Source: Pseudolabrys taiwanensis
GTDB taxonomy: Bacteria; Pseudomonadota; Alphaproteobacteria; Rhizobiales; Xanthobacteraceae
Assembly (NCBI RefSeq): GCF_003367395.1
Contig: NZ_CP031417.1
Location: 1,736,001 to 1,800,000, forward strand
DNA length: 64,000 nucleotides
Direction: 5' to 3'
Part shown: positions 16,379-26,014 of the stretch, piece after piece
Layout: every line of letters begins with the position of its first letter
Numbering within the stretch: the first letter of the stretch is position 1
Notes under the pieces: model-generated
What the model was told of the DNA's origin: nothing
The model's database searches: none
Seen by the model: only the letters and a program-made list of their open reading frames with translations
Position numbers and translations under genes: made by a program

Positions 16379-17533
16379 ATGAATCAACTTCCAGATCCTT
16401 CCACAATGCGGCCGGACGCCGGTCCACCTGCGGCCGAAGCCGGCGGCATATTGACGATCGATCTGTCGGCCATCGCCGCCAACTGGCAGGCGCTGATGCG
16501 GCGCGCGACGCCGGCGGAAGCCGCTGCGGTGGTCAAGGCCGATGCCTATGGCTGCGGTCTCGAGCAGGTCGGCGCGCATCTTTCGCATGCCGGCTGCAAG
16601 ACCTTCTTCGTTGCCGACTTGGCCGAAGCGCGGCGTCTGCGCGCGGTCGCGGGCGAAGCGACGATCTATGTGCTCAACGGCCTGCTGCCTGGCACCGCCC
16701 CCACCTTCGCCGCGTTGCGCGCGCGCCCGGTGATCGGCAGCCTGGTCGAACTCGCCGAATGGGACACGTTCTGCTCGACGCAGCAATGGCGCGGCGGCGC
16801 GGCGCTGCATGTCGACACCGGCATGAACCGGCTCGGCATCACGCCGAACGAGGCGGCGGCGCTCGCGCCGCGCATCCGCGCCGAGAACCACGGCATCACG
16901 CTGCTCATGAGCCACCTCGCCTGCGCCGACAATCCGGCGCATCCGCTCAACGAGAAGCAGATCAAGCTCTTCCGCGAAGTGCGCCTGCTCTATCGGGGCA
17001 TCCCCTCCTCGCTTGCCAATTCGTCCGGCATCTTCCTCGGCAATGCGGCGCACTGCGACGTGGTGCGCCCGGGCGGCGCGCTGTATGGCAGCAATCCGAC
17101 GCCCGGCCACGCCAATCCGATGCGGCCGGTGGTACGGCTCGATGCGCATGTGCTGCATGTGCGCTCCGTGCCGAAGGGCGATGCCATCGGTTACGGCGCC
17201 GTATGGACCGCGCGACATTCGAGCCGCATCGCGGTCTGCGCGGTGGGTTACGCCGACGGATATTTGCGCGCGGCAAGCGCAAGCGACGAAGCGCCCGGCG
17301 CCGACGCGATCGTTGCCGGCAAGCGCTGCCCGATCGCGGGCCGCATCTCGATGGACTTGTTGGCCGTCGACGTCAGCGCGCTACCGGACAACGCGGTGCG
17401 CCGCGGCGATGTCGCGACCTTGATCGGCGGCGACATCACGGTCGACGAGGTCGCCGATCGCGCCGGCACCATAGGCTACGAGGTGCTGACGAGCTTGGGG
17501 CGCCGGTATCATCGCGTGTATCGCATCGACTGA
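16379..17533 (+). CDS. alr: Alanine racemase
   Basis: PLP enzyme that interconverts L- and D-alanine for peptidoglycan. It is 384 residues, the usual length. The PLP lysine is Lys53 in VVKADAYGCG, and the second catalytic base is Tyr291 in CAVGYADGYLR. MNRLGI and GRISMDLLAVDVS are also family motifs. The stop is 22 bases from the convergent SnoaL-like gene. The first 24 residues are a polar extension; an internal start is possible but no better ribosome site is seen. dnaB-alr-radA proximity is common in this group, here interrupted by the fahA and DUF2239 units. Confidence 0.95.
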   Translation: MNQLPDPSTMRPDAGPPAAEAGGILTIDLSAIAANWQALMRRATPAEAAAVVKADAYGCGLEQVGAHLSHAGCKTFFVADLAEARRLRAVAGEATIYVLNGLLPGTAPTFAALRARPVIGSLVELAEWDTFCSTQQWRGGAALHVDTGMNRLGITPNEAAALAPRIRAENHGITLLMSHLACADNPAHPLNEKQIKLFREVRLLYRGIPSSLANSSGIFLGNAAHCDVVRPGGALYGSNPTPGHANPMRPVVRLDAHVLHVRSVPKGDAIGYGAVWTARHSSRIAVCAVGYADGYLRAASASDEAPGADAIVAGKRCPIAGRISMDLLAVDVSALPDNAVRRGDVATLIGGDITVDEVADRAGTIGYEVLTSLGRRYHRVYRID

Positions 17534-17555
17534 CGAGCGCCGGCGCCCACCGCCT

Positions 17556-18008
17556 CTACGCGGGGTGCGGCTTTGCGCGCTGCAGCTGTTGGTAGATGCC
17601 GAGCCTGTCAGTGACCTGCCAGTGCCCGGTAATTCTGTTGGCGCGGTCGAAGTAGTAGATTGTCGCGCCCGACATCGTGAGGCGCTGCCCCGTCGCGGGA
17701 AACCCTGGCAGGTCGCCGCTGTGTGTCCCGTGCCAGAGCCACGTCATGGCCAGACTGTCTTCGCCAGCGAACATGTCGCGGATATCGAATTGCTGATCCG
17801 GAAAGGGCGCCCGCGATAGCCGCACGCGATCCATAAAACCTGGAAGATCGACCGTCTGCCTTTCCCAAGCATCGCCGGGGTCGTGGTGGATCGTGTACGA
17901 CGGAGCGATATAGGCGCCGCAACGCATAACGTCCCCGTTCGACCAGACCTCGCGCATGAAATCCGCCAACAGCGCTCGGCGCCGCTCGACAACTTCTGTC
18001 GCTTTCAT
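17556..18008 (-). CDS. SnoaL-like ester cyclase/NTF2-fold protein
   Basis: A 150-residue NTF2-like protein. It starts MKATEVVERRRALLADFMREVWS, has TIHHDPGD early in the fold, and has the core strand pattern EDSLAMTWLWHGTHSGDLPGF followed by GQRLTMSGATIYYFDRANRI, which is typical of SnoaL-like predicted ester cyclases. The active-site chemistry of this subgroup is not established. Its ATG shares one base with the TGA of the DUF2239 gene (TGATG), so the two are translationally coupled and transcribed from the promoter at 18626. It is convergent with alr. Confidence 0.8.
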   Translation of the reverse strand: MKATEVVERRRALLADFMREVWSNGDVMRCGAYIAPSYTIHHDPGDAWERQTVDLPGFMDRVRLSRAPFPDQQFDIRDMFAGEDSLAMTWLWHGTHSGDLPGFPATGQRLTMSGATIYYFDRANRITGHWQVTDRLGIYQQLQRAKPHPA

Positions 18009-18619
18009 CACACCACGTCCTGAATTACAGCGTCCGTCGAAAGGCGATCGAGATACGCCACGACGTCGGCGGGCCATCCGTCCAGGAGCTTCTTGAAAGC
18101 CGCCCGATCGTTCGAGAACAGCGCGCGCGATGCCTCTTCGAAGTTCGGAAGATTTCCGGCCATCGCCGACATGAAGTTGTAGGTGCGCTCGTGAATCTTC
18201 CGCAGCCGTGCCTGCGGCGTAGGCGCCGCGCGGCGCGCTTCTTCCACCAACCGTCGCAGCGTGGCCGATGCACCGCCGGACTGTTCGGCAAGCCACTCCC
18301 ATTGTTGGGGCAGCAAAGTCACCTCGCGGCTCACGACGCCGAGCTTGGGCCTTCCGACGGCGCGTGTCGTCGCAGCCGTGTCCGCAGGAAACTGCTTGCC
18401 GATCCGCGCGGCAATCTCTTCGTCTGTCCTGCGCAGATCGAAGTCGATCTGTCTGCCGCTGCTGTCGTCGAAGATCAGCACCGACGCGTCGGCTGCCGTG
18501 CGCAGATGTTCTTTCACGGCGATTGCAACGGACGGATAGGTCCCGGTCGCAAGGTGGTGCGTGTGATCAAAGGCGGTGCACGAAGTGCCCTGAGGGGGAG
18601 GCGTCTGGTTCTTTTGCAT
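18008..18619 (-). CDS. DUF2239 family protein
   Basis: A 203-residue protein whose sequence fits DUF2239: GRPKLGVVSREVTLLPQQWE, GGASATLRRLVEEARR and NFMSAMAGNLPNFEEASRAL are the conserved blocks. No enzymatic function is known for the family. It is cytoplasmic, with no signal peptide. The ATG at 18617-18619 lies seven bases from the -10 element and has no Shine-Dalgarno sequence, so the mRNA is probably leaderless. It is the first gene of a two-gene unit with the SnoaL-like gene. No regulator gene is adjacent although two operators flank the promoter. Confidence 0.85.
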   Translation of the reverse strand: MQKNQTPPPQGTSCTAFDHTHHLATGTYPSVAIAVKEHLRTAADASVLIFDDSSGRQIDFDLRRTDEEIAARIGKQFPADTAATTRAVGRPKLGVVSREVTLLPQQWEWLAEQSGGASATLRRLVEEARRAAPTPQARLRKIHERTYNFMSAMAGNLPNFEEASRALFSNDRAAFKKLLDGWPADVVAYLDRLSTDAVIQDVV

Positions 18620-18625
18620 TGCCCA

Positions 18626-18669
18626 TTTATACCCGGGTAATTTGATATGTCAATTTACCCGGATATAAA
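18626..18669 (-). promoter_or_regulatory. Near-consensus promoter with twin palindromic operators
   Basis: On the minus strand TTGACA (18648-18653) and TATAAA (18626-18631) are 16 bases apart, close to the sigma-70 consensus. Two palindromes flank it: TACCCGGGTA (18630-18639), overlapping the -10 and spacer, and TACCCGGATA (18656-18665), just upstream of the -35, with centres 26 bases apart. The whole region forms an imperfect inverted repeat with 19-base arms (17 of 19 matching). The arrangement predicts tight repression and strong induction. The regulator is not in the window. Confidence 0.75.
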
Positions 18670-18702
18670 TGGCAGGCGATGCACAAGGCGCGCGCATACG
18701 TC

Positions 18703-18729
18703 AAAGGCCGCCACGATGTGGCGGCCTTT
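18703..18729. terminator. Bidirectional hairpin terminator
   Basis: Perfect 12-base stem AAAGGCCGCCAC / GTGGCGGCCTTT with a GAT loop. It lies 20 bases past the stop of the minus-strand small membrane protein gene, and upstream of the DUF2239 promoter, which it would insulate. Confidence 0.8.
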
Positions 18730-18749
18730 GCGTTCGATCGCTTGCGATC

Positions 18750-19001
18750 TTACGGGAAATTCGGTGTCAGGCCCTTCTTGGGCGTACCGTCCCAGTTCTT
18801 GAGACCGCTGGACTTGAGATAGAGGTCGTACACGCAAAGCAGGGCCGCGAGGCCGATGATGCCGCCGGCGACGTATATGCCGGCGCCGACCGCGGAGCTC
18901 CCCGTGACGACGACGACCGGTGCCTGCGCCACGGCCTTCGACGGTTGGCTGGAATAGGCGAGCAGGCCGCAAACCAGCAGTGCTACCAAAAAGATCTTCA
19001 C
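18750..19001 (-). CDS. Small membrane/exported hypothetical protein
   Basis: An 83-residue protein read from a GTG start as KIFLVALLVCGLLAY after the initiator, five bases after GGGGGA; a TTG nine codons upstream is open but lacks a site. It has a signal-like N-terminal helix ending near SKAVAQ, a second hydrophobic stretch (GAGIYVAGGIIGLAALLCVYDLY, about 42-63) and a short polar tail with NWDGTPKKG. No known family was recognised. It stands alone between the radA promoter region, on the other strand, and a bidirectional terminator. Confidence 0.6.
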   Translation of the reverse strand: MKIFLVALLVCGLLAYSSQPSKAVAQAPVVVVTGSSAVGAGIYVAGGIIGLAALLCVYDLYLKSSGLKNWDGTPKKGLTPNFP

Positions 19002-19103
19002 GACAGTCCCCCACACAAAAAGTTCCAAGTTCCATCGTTAACCATCCTGCGGTCCGGCGCATCGTGACTTCTGACGGTGGTAGCGATGTATTTTGCCGTA
19101 AAT

Positions 19104-19136
19104 GTTCTTGTAATGTTCTCGCCGTACCACTACCGT
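19104..19136 (+). promoter_or_regulatory. LexA (SOS) box and promoter upstream of radA
   Basis: GTTC (19104-19107), seven bases, GTTC (19115-19118) matches the direct-repeat LexA site GTTC-N7-GTTC of alphaproteobacteria. It overlaps a possible -35, TTGTAA (19108-19113), which lies 17 bases before TACCGT (19131-19136). The radA start is 47 bases after the box. Site and spacing are seen directly; LexA control is inference. Confidence 0.6.
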
Positions 19137-19164
19137 CATAGTCACGATCGCAAGGACGATTCCG

Positions 19165-20565
19165 ATGTCCCGCCGCACCCTCTCTTTCGTCTGTCAGAAC
19201 TGCGGCGCGGCCTCGCCCCGCTGGCAGGGCAAATGCGAGGCCTGCGGCGAGTGGAATACGCTGTCCGAGGAAGGCGCCGAGCGCGCCGCCGGCCCGCGCA
19301 AGCCGGGCAAGGGCCGACTGTTCGCGCTCGAGGCTTTGGCCGGCGATACGCAGGACGCCCCGCGCCTCGCCTCCGGCATCGGTGAGCTCGACCGCGTCAC
19401 CGGCGGCGGCTTCGTGCGCGGCTCGGTGCTGCTGCTCGGCGGCGATCCCGGCATCGGCAAATCGACGCTGCTGATCCAGACCACCGCCGCCCTCGCCCGC
19501 GCCGGCCACCGCGTCGTCTACATCTCAGGTGAAGAGGCGGTGGCGCAGGTGCGCCTGCGCGCCGAGCGTCTCGGCCTGCGCGATGCGCCGGTCGAGCTTG
19601 CCTCGCAGACCTCGGTCGAGGACATCATCGCCACCATCTCGGAAGGCAAGCTGCCGAAGCTGGTGATCATCGACTCCATCCAGACGATGTGGACCGATAC
19701 GGTGGAGTCGGCGCCCGGCACGGTGACGCAGGTGCGCGGAAGCGCGCAGACGCTCATTCGCTTTGCCAAGAAATCCGGGGCCTGCGTGATCCTGGTCGGC
19801 CACGTCACCAAGGACGGCCAGATCGCCGGCCCGCGCGTCGTCGAGCACATGGTCGATGCGGTGCTGTCCTTCGAGGCCGAAGGCTCGCATCAGTTCCGCG
19901 TGCTGCGCTCGGCCAAGAACCGCTTCGGCCCGACCGACGAAATCGGCGTGTTCGAGATGACGGGCGATGGCCTGCGCGAAGTCACCAACCCGTCCGAGCT
20001 GTTCCTGTCCGAGCGCGACCTCGGCTCGCCCGGCACCGCTGTCTTTGCCGGCCTCGAGGGCACGCGGCCGTTGCTCGTGGAGATCCAGGCGCTGGTCGCG
20101 CCCTCTTCGCTCGGCACGCCGCGGCGCTCGGTGGTCGGCTGGGACTCGAGCCGGTTGTCGATGGTGCTGGCGGTGCTGGAAGCCCATTGCGGCGTGCGGC
20201 TCGGCGGCCACGACGTCTACCTCAATGTCGCCGGCGGCTTCCGCATCCAGGAACCGGCGGCCGACCTCGCGGTCGCCGCCGCGCTCGTCTCGTCGCTGTG
20301 CAACGCGCCGCTGCCGGCGGACGGCGTCTATTTCGGCGAGGTGTCGCTGTCCGGCGCGGTGCGGCCGGTGGCGCAAGGCGCGGCGCGTCTGAAGGAAGCC
20401 GCCAAGCTTGGCTTTGCGCGGGCGGTGGTACCTGAAGCCACCCGCGCCGAGGCAAATGGCGCCATCCAGGTCAGCGACGTCGGCAGCCTCACAAGTCTGG
20501 TGGCCGACATTGCCGCCAACGGGCGGCCGCCGGCGCGCGCCAAATCTGGTGGAGAAGACGGGTGA
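19165..20565 (+). CDS. radA: DNA repair protein RadA
   Basis: RecA-related branch-migration helicase that processes recombination intermediates. The 466-residue protein has the N-terminal zinc finger (Cys10, Cys13, Cys24, Cys27), Walker A GDPGIGKST at about 93-101, the RadA-specific KNRFG motif at Lys251, and a C-terminal Lon-like domain (GFRIQEPAADLAVAAALVSS). AAGGA lies before the ATG. An SOS-type LexA box upstream suggests damage-inducible expression. The gene is followed by cvpA and purF on the same strand with a 216-base gap, in an order common in Rhizobiales. Confidence 0.97.
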   Translation: MSRRTLSFVCQNCGAASPRWQGKCEACGEWNTLSEEGAERAAGPRKPGKGRLFALEALAGDTQDAPRLASGIGELDRVTGGGFVRGSVLLLGGDPGIGKSTLLIQTTAALARAGHRVVYISGEEAVAQVRLRAERLGLRDAPVELASQTSVEDIIATISEGKLPKLVIIDSIQTMWTDTVESAPGTVTQVRGSAQTLIRFAKKSGACVILVGHVTKDGQIAGPRVVEHMVDAVLSFEAEGSHQFRVLRSAKNRFGPTDEIGVFEMTGDGLREVTNPSELFLSERDLGSPGTAVFAGLEGTRPLLVEIQALVAPSSLGTPRRSVVGWDSSRLSMVLAVLEAHCGVRLGGHDVYLNVAGGFRIQEPAADLAVAAALVSSLCNAPLPADGVYFGEVSLSGAVRPVAQGAARLKEAAKLGFARAVVPEATRAEANGAIQVSDVGSLTSLVADIAANGRPPARAKSGGEDG

Positions 20566-20781
20566 CGGCTTCGTGACGCCCCGCTATACAACAGGGCATC
20601 ACAAGCGGCTCCGGCACTTCTGCGCCGACCGGCGGCTCGTGTAGAAACAGTCGAGAAATTAAGCACTTACGATCGCCACTGCCGGCCTGTTCCGGAACCT
20701 CAGCCGGTTCCGGATTCGCCAGAGCTTTTCCGCTTTGGCAAGGCCCGTATGGCTCGTATCCGCGGAACGCATGAGCTCCTG

Positions 20782-21381
20782 ATGCCGATCACGTTGCTCG
20801 ACATCCTTCTCCTGGTGGTCATGCTGATCTCGGGCCTCCTCGCCATGATCCGCGGGTTCATGCGCGAGATCCTGTCGATCGGCGCCTGGGGCGTCGCCGC
20901 CCTGACTACGCTGTACGCTTATGCGCGGCTGCTGCCGACCGCGAAGACGTACTTCAACAACGACATGGTCGCGACCGCGGTCACCGTCGGCGGCGTGTTC
21001 CTGCTGACGCTGCTCATCGTCTCGATCATCACCATCCGCATTTCGGACATGATCCTCGACAGCCGGGTTGGCGCGCTCGATCGCACCCTCGGATTCCTGT
21101 TCGGGCTCGGCCGCGGCCTGATCATCGTCGTCGTCGCTTTCCTCTTTTTCGCCTGGTTGGTGCCCGATCGCAGCCAACCGGAGTGGGTGCGCGGGGCCAA
21201 GTCGAAAGTCGTGCTGCAAAGTACGGGACAATGGCTGATGTCCATGTTGCCGGATGACCCTGAAAGCACCATCTTGAAGAGGTTGAAGAAGCCCAAGCCG
21301 GAAGATCAAGACGATGCACCCGACCCGCAGCAACGGTCGGATGTCCCGGCGCCAGCGCCACGAACCACCGGAACGCGATAG
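20782..21381 (+). CDS. cvpA: CvpA family membrane protein
   Basis: A 199-residue inner-membrane protein with four hydrophobic segments in the first 140 residues (LLDILLLVVMLISGLLAMIR, then VGGVFLLTLLIVSIITI and LIIVVVAFLFFAWLV) and a charged, proline-rich cytoplasmic tail. CvpA is required for colicin V production and for envelope stress tolerance in enterobacteria; the molecular role is unclear. I start at MPITLLDI by family comparison; a frame from 20749 adds eleven residues. Its stop TAG touches the purF start region, as in the cvpA-purF pair of many proteobacteria. Confidence 0.9.
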   Translation: MPITLLDILLLVVMLISGLLAMIRGFMREILSIGAWGVAALTTLYAYARLLPTAKTYFNNDMVATAVTVGGVFLLTLLIVSIITIRISDMILDSRVGALDRTLGFLFGLGRGLIIVVVAFLFFAWLVPDRSQPEWVRGAKSKVVLQSTGQWLMSMLPDDPESTILKRLKKPKPEDQDDAPDPQQRSDVPAPAPRTTGTR

Positions 21382-21383
21382 TG

Positions 21384-22874
<1,491 letters not shown>

Positions 22875-22902
22875 GTACTTCGCCCTGCCCGACTTGTGAC
22901 TG

Positions 22903-22924
22903 TTAAGCGGCGAAACCCGCTTAA
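22903..22924 (+). terminator. Hairpin after purF
   Basis: Eight-base stem TTAAGCGG / CCGCTTAA with loop CGAAAC, 28 bases after the purF stop and followed by AAGGCG rather than T. It is a weak terminator candidate between purF and the SDR gene. Confidence 0.4.
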
Positions 22925-22981
22925 AGGCGAGTTGCGTCTGGCATCCACGTCTTTAAAACCCTCCCAGTAGAACCAGGATGT

Positions 22982-23009
22982 GGATGGCCGGGACAAGCCC
23001 GGCCATGAC
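22982..23009. repeat. Palindromic intergenic repeat, single copy
   Basis: ATGGCCGGG-ACAAG-CCCGGCCAT (22984-23006) flanked by GG and GAC. The same unit occurs inverted at 42639 and in variant form at 42693. The preceding bases GCATCCACGTCTTT (about 22940-22953) look like the remnant of the opposite-facing partner. The element ends five bases before the SDR start codon, so it forms the gene's immediate leader. Confidence 0.7.
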
Positions 23010-23014
23010 AGACA

Positions 23015-23764
23015 ATGACTGACGCTTCCAAACCCCTCGCCGACAAAATCGCCCTCGTCACCGGCGCCTCGCGCGGCATTGGCGCGGCGCTCGCGCTCGA
23101 GCTCGCCGCGGCGGGCGCGCATGTCGTGGCCGTCGCCCGCAACGTCGGCGGACTTGAAGAGCTCGACGACAAGATCAAAGCCGTCGGCGGCACCGCTACC
23201 TTGGTGCCTGTCGACATGAAGGACATGGACGGCATCGCCCGCCTCGCGCTGGCGCTGCACGAGCGCTACAAGCGCCTCGACGTCCTCGTCGGCAATGCCG
23301 GCGTGCTCGGCCCCCTGTCGCCGCTCGGCCATGTCGAACCGAAGGATTGGGACAATCTCTTCGCGGTGAACGTCACCGCGAACTGGCAGCTCATCCGCAC
23401 CATGGATCCGCTGCTGCGCGCCTCCACTGCCGGCCGCGCGGTGTTCGTCACCTCGGGTTTGAGCTGGCGCGCGCAGGCCTATACCGGTCCCTATGCAATG
23501 ACCAAGGCCGCGCTCAATACGATGGTGCAAATCTACGCGGCGGAAACGGCGTCCACCAATCTCCGCGTGAACGCCTTCAATCCGGGCCCCACGCGCACGC
23601 GCATGTATGCGGCCGGCTGGCCGGGCGTCGATCCGGAAACGCTGCCGACGCCGGAAGAAGTCGTCAAAGCGTTGCTGCCGCTTTGCCTGCCGGCGTGCAC
23701 CGAGAGCGGCCAAGTCTACGACTTCATCGCCAAGAAGTTTCTGGCCTTCCACCCGCCGTCTTGA
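23015..23764 (+). CDS. SDR family NAD(P)-dependent oxidoreductase
   Basis: A 249-residue classical short-chain dehydrogenase. The cofactor motif is TGASRGIG (16-23), NAG lies in LVGNAGVLG, and the catalytic YAMTK (Tyr and Lys about 159-163) follows a Ser in VTSGLSW. The substrate is not readable; the group is often annotated as YciK-like or simply SDR. The ATG follows a palindromic repeat and has no clear ribosome site, so initiation may be weak or depend on the repeat. It is the gene after purF and ends before a terminator at 23801. Confidence 0.85.
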   Translation: MTDASKPLADKIALVTGASRGIGAALALELAAAGAHVVAVARNVGGLEELDDKIKAVGGTATLVPVDMKDMDGIARLALALHERYKRLDVLVGNAGVLGPLSPLGHVEPKDWDNLFAVNVTANWQLIRTMDPLLRASTAGRAVFVTSGLSWRAQAYTGPYAMTKAALNTMVQIYAAETASTNLRVNAFNPGPTRTRMYAAGWPGVDPETLPTPEEVVKALLPLCLPACTESGQVYDFIAKKFLAFHPPS

Positions 23765-23800
23765 GCGGACGACGCTCCCTTTTCACGAGATCGACATGCG

Positions 23801-23826
23801 AAAGGCCGCGTCAAAGCGCGGCCTTT
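23801..23826. terminator. Terminator after SDR gene
   Basis: Ten-base stem AAAGGCCGCG / CGCGGCCTTT with loop TCAAAG, 36 bases after the SDR stop, followed by CCGGTTTTG. Confidence 0.75.
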
Positions 23827-23942
23827 CCGGTTTTGTCCGTTTGCCATCCCGGTTAGCCTGACAAAAAATGAGAACGATTCTGCGCACGGCAAAGGGGCGC
23901 GCGGAAACGCGTAGACAGGCATTACGCAAAAGGGGGATGAGC

Positions 23943-24371
23943 ATGCGCATTGTGACCGCAGCGGCACTGACCGCGATCGCATTTCTGTTGGCAGGTTGCT
24001 TCGAAGGTCCGCAAGGACCGCCCGGCCCCACCGGCCCGAAGGGCGACTCCGGTGTGCCGGGGATGATGGGCGCGGCAGGCCCTGCCGGCGCCAAAGGCGA
24101 TCCCGGACCGAAAGGCGACAAGGGCGACCCGGGCCCGAAGGGTGACAAAGGCGATCCCGGTGCAGCCGGCACCGCCGACAGCAAGCTGCGCGTGATCGCA
24201 CTCGGCGCCGATCAGTGCGGCGCCGCCGGCTGCACGGTGACCTGCGAAACCGGCGAAGTGATCGCCTCGGCGGTGTGCGCCGCGGACAGCCCGCTCCAGC
24301 CGACAATCGAGGCTTCGGCCGCAAAATGCGGACCGGCCAAGGCGATGACCGCGATCTGCGCCAAGAAGTAG
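23943..24371 (+). CDS. Lipoprotein with collagen-like repeat and six-cysteine C-terminus
   Basis: A 142-residue predicted lipoprotein. The signal peptide ends in the lipobox LLAGC (Cys19). Residues 22-75 form 18 uninterrupted Gly-X-Y triplets, many of the type GPK, GDK and GDP, which is a true collagen-like tract. The remaining 60 residues hold six cysteines (92, 97, 101, 112, 129, 139), probably three disulfides, in a domain I do not recognise. The start is the ATG six bases after AGGGGG. It is transcribed alone between two terminators. Collagen tracts in bacteria form rigid triple helices that project surface domains; that role here is inference. Confidence 0.8.
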   Translation: MRIVTAAALTAIAFLLAGCFEGPQGPPGPTGPKGDSGVPGMMGAAGPAGAKGDPGPKGDKGDPGPKGDKGDPGAAGTADSKLRVIALGADQCGAAGCTVTCETGEVIASAVCAADSPLQPTIEASAAKCGPAKAMTAICAKK

Positions 24372-24388
24372 CGCCAGCGACCCACATG

Positions 24389-24418
24389 AAAAGCCGCCGG
24401 TCACCGGCGGCTTTTTTT
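24389..24418 (+). terminator. Rho-independent terminator after collagen-like gene
   Basis: Stem AAAAGCCGCCGG / CCGGCGGCTTTT with a three-base loop and further T, 18 bases after the stop codon. Confidence 0.92.
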
Positions 24419-24495
24419 GTATAGGTCGTTATCGAGCAACGTGTACTCGCGTATCGCCGGCGTTGTCTCTATCTGAGCGGATGGAGAACCGAGCG

Positions 24496-25953
24496 ATGGC
24501 GCAGCCTTTCGTCGAACCCTGTAGTCGCGGCTTGATCGATGCCGAGCCGTGTCCGCGCCTGCTCGGCCGCGAAATCGCTCCGCATCACCGCCGCGTGGTC
24601 CTCGCGGCCTGTGTGCTCGCATCGACGATGGCATTCGTCGACGGCTCGGCCTTGACGGTGGCGTTGCCAAAGTTGCGCGCCGCCGTCGGCGCGGACCTCG
24701 CCTCGGTGCAATGGGTGCTCAACGGCTACGTCCTGGTGCTGGCCGCGCTCACGCTCATCGGCGGCGCGCTGGCCGACAGCTACGGCAAGGCGCGCATTCT
24801 TGCCGTCGGCTGCCTCGTCTTCGCCGCCGCCTCGATCGCCTGCGCGCTGGCGCCCAATGTCGGCTGGCTGATCGCCGCGCGCATCGTCCAAGGCATCGGT
24901 GCCGCACTGCTGACGCCGGCAAGCCTCGCTTTGATCGGCGCCACTTACCCGAGGGAAGAACGCAACCGCGCCGTCGGCGTCTGGGCCGCCGCCTCGTCGC
25001 TCACAACCGCGGCGGGTCCCGTCTTCGGCGGCTGGTTGACCGAGACCTTCGGCTGGCAAGCGGTGTTCTGGATCAACCCGCCCCTGGCGGTCGCCGCTGT
25101 CGCGCTGATTTACGCTTACGCGCCGCCCGATGCGCGCGAGCCGCGGGGCTTCGACGCGCTCGGTGCCATCCTTATTGCCGGCGCGCTCGGCGCCCTTGCC
25201 TGGGGTCTGAGCCAGATCGGCGGCGACACGGCAGGCAACACGTCTGCGGTTTGGACCGTGACCGCCGTGGGCGGTGCTCTCATCGCATTCATCGCCTACG
25301 GCGTCTGGGAGCGCAGGGCCGAGCATCCGATGACGCCACCCCGCCTTGCGCGGAACCGCGCATTCGTAGGGCTGAACATCGCGACGCTGCTGATCTACTG
25401 GGGCCTCGCGCTCATGTTCTTCTTGGTGCCGTTCGATCTCATCGACCGGCGCGGACTGTCCCCCGCCGCAGCCGGCGCGGCGCTTCTGCCTTTCACGCTC
25501 GGTGTTGGACTGTTGTCGCGTCCGTTCGGCGCCGCTGCCGATGCCATCGGCGCGCGCACAATGCTGATTGCCGGACCGGCCCTTGCGGCGGCCGCGTTCC
25601 TTTGGCTCGCCTTCGGCCGGCAAGCATCGACAACATGGGGCGTCATCGCGCCCATGACATTGCTCGGCATCGCCTTTGCCGTGCTGATCACGCCGTTGAC
25701 GGCGTCGGTCTTGTCGAGCGTCGCGGAAACCGACGAGGGACTCGCCTCCGGCGTCAACAACGCGGCGAGCCGCATCGCGCAACTCGCAGGCATCGCCCTC
25801 GCCGCCGGCGCCGGCTCGCTGGTCTATGGCTACGCGGTCACGCTCGCGATCGCCGCGGCGCTGTCGGCCGCTGGCGCCGTCATCATGGCGCTGACGGTGC
25901 CGCCAGCGCCGCCGCCGCCACCGGACAAGCGGGAGCGCGGAACGGCGGCGTGA
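24496..25953 (+). CDS. MFS transporter, DHA2 (EmrB/QacA) family
   Basis: A 485-residue polytopic membrane protein with about 14 hydrophobic segments, the mark of the DHA2 drug:proton antiporter group. Motif C-like sequence GPVFGGWLTETFGWQAVFWI and the motif near FVDGSALTVALPKL at the first helix are clear, and GGALADSYGKAR is motif A. The C-terminus is proline-rich (PPAPPPPPDKRERG). I use the ATG nine bases after GGAG; an ATG five codons upstream is also open. No periplasmic adaptor (EmrA) or regulator gene is adjacent, so the substrate is unknown. Confidence 0.88.
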   Translation: MAQPFVEPCSRGLIDAEPCPRLLGREIAPHHRRVVLAACVLASTMAFVDGSALTVALPKLRAAVGADLASVQWVLNGYVLVLAALTLIGGALADSYGKARILAVGCLVFAAASIACALAPNVGWLIAARIVQGIGAALLTPASLALIGATYPREERNRAVGVWAAASSLTTAAGPVFGGWLTETFGWQAVFWINPPLAVAAVALIYAYAPPDAREPRGFDALGAILIAGALGALAWGLSQIGGDTAGNTSAVWTVTAVGGALIAFIAYGVWERRAEHPMTPPRLARNRAFVGLNIATLLIYWGLALMFFLVPFDLIDRRGLSPAAAGAALLPFTLGVGLLSRPFGAAADAIGARTMLIAGPALAAAAFLWLAFGRQASTTWGVIAPMTLLGIAFAVLITPLTASVLSSVAETDEGLASGVNNAASRIAQLAGIALAAGAGSLVYGYAVTLAIAAALSAAGAVIMALTVPPAPPPPPDKRERGTAA

Positions 25954-26014
25954 ACGGGAACTTTGGCCCGGCCGGCACGTTGCTGGCGGGGCGAAGCCAG
26001 TTCAGGCAGGCTTC

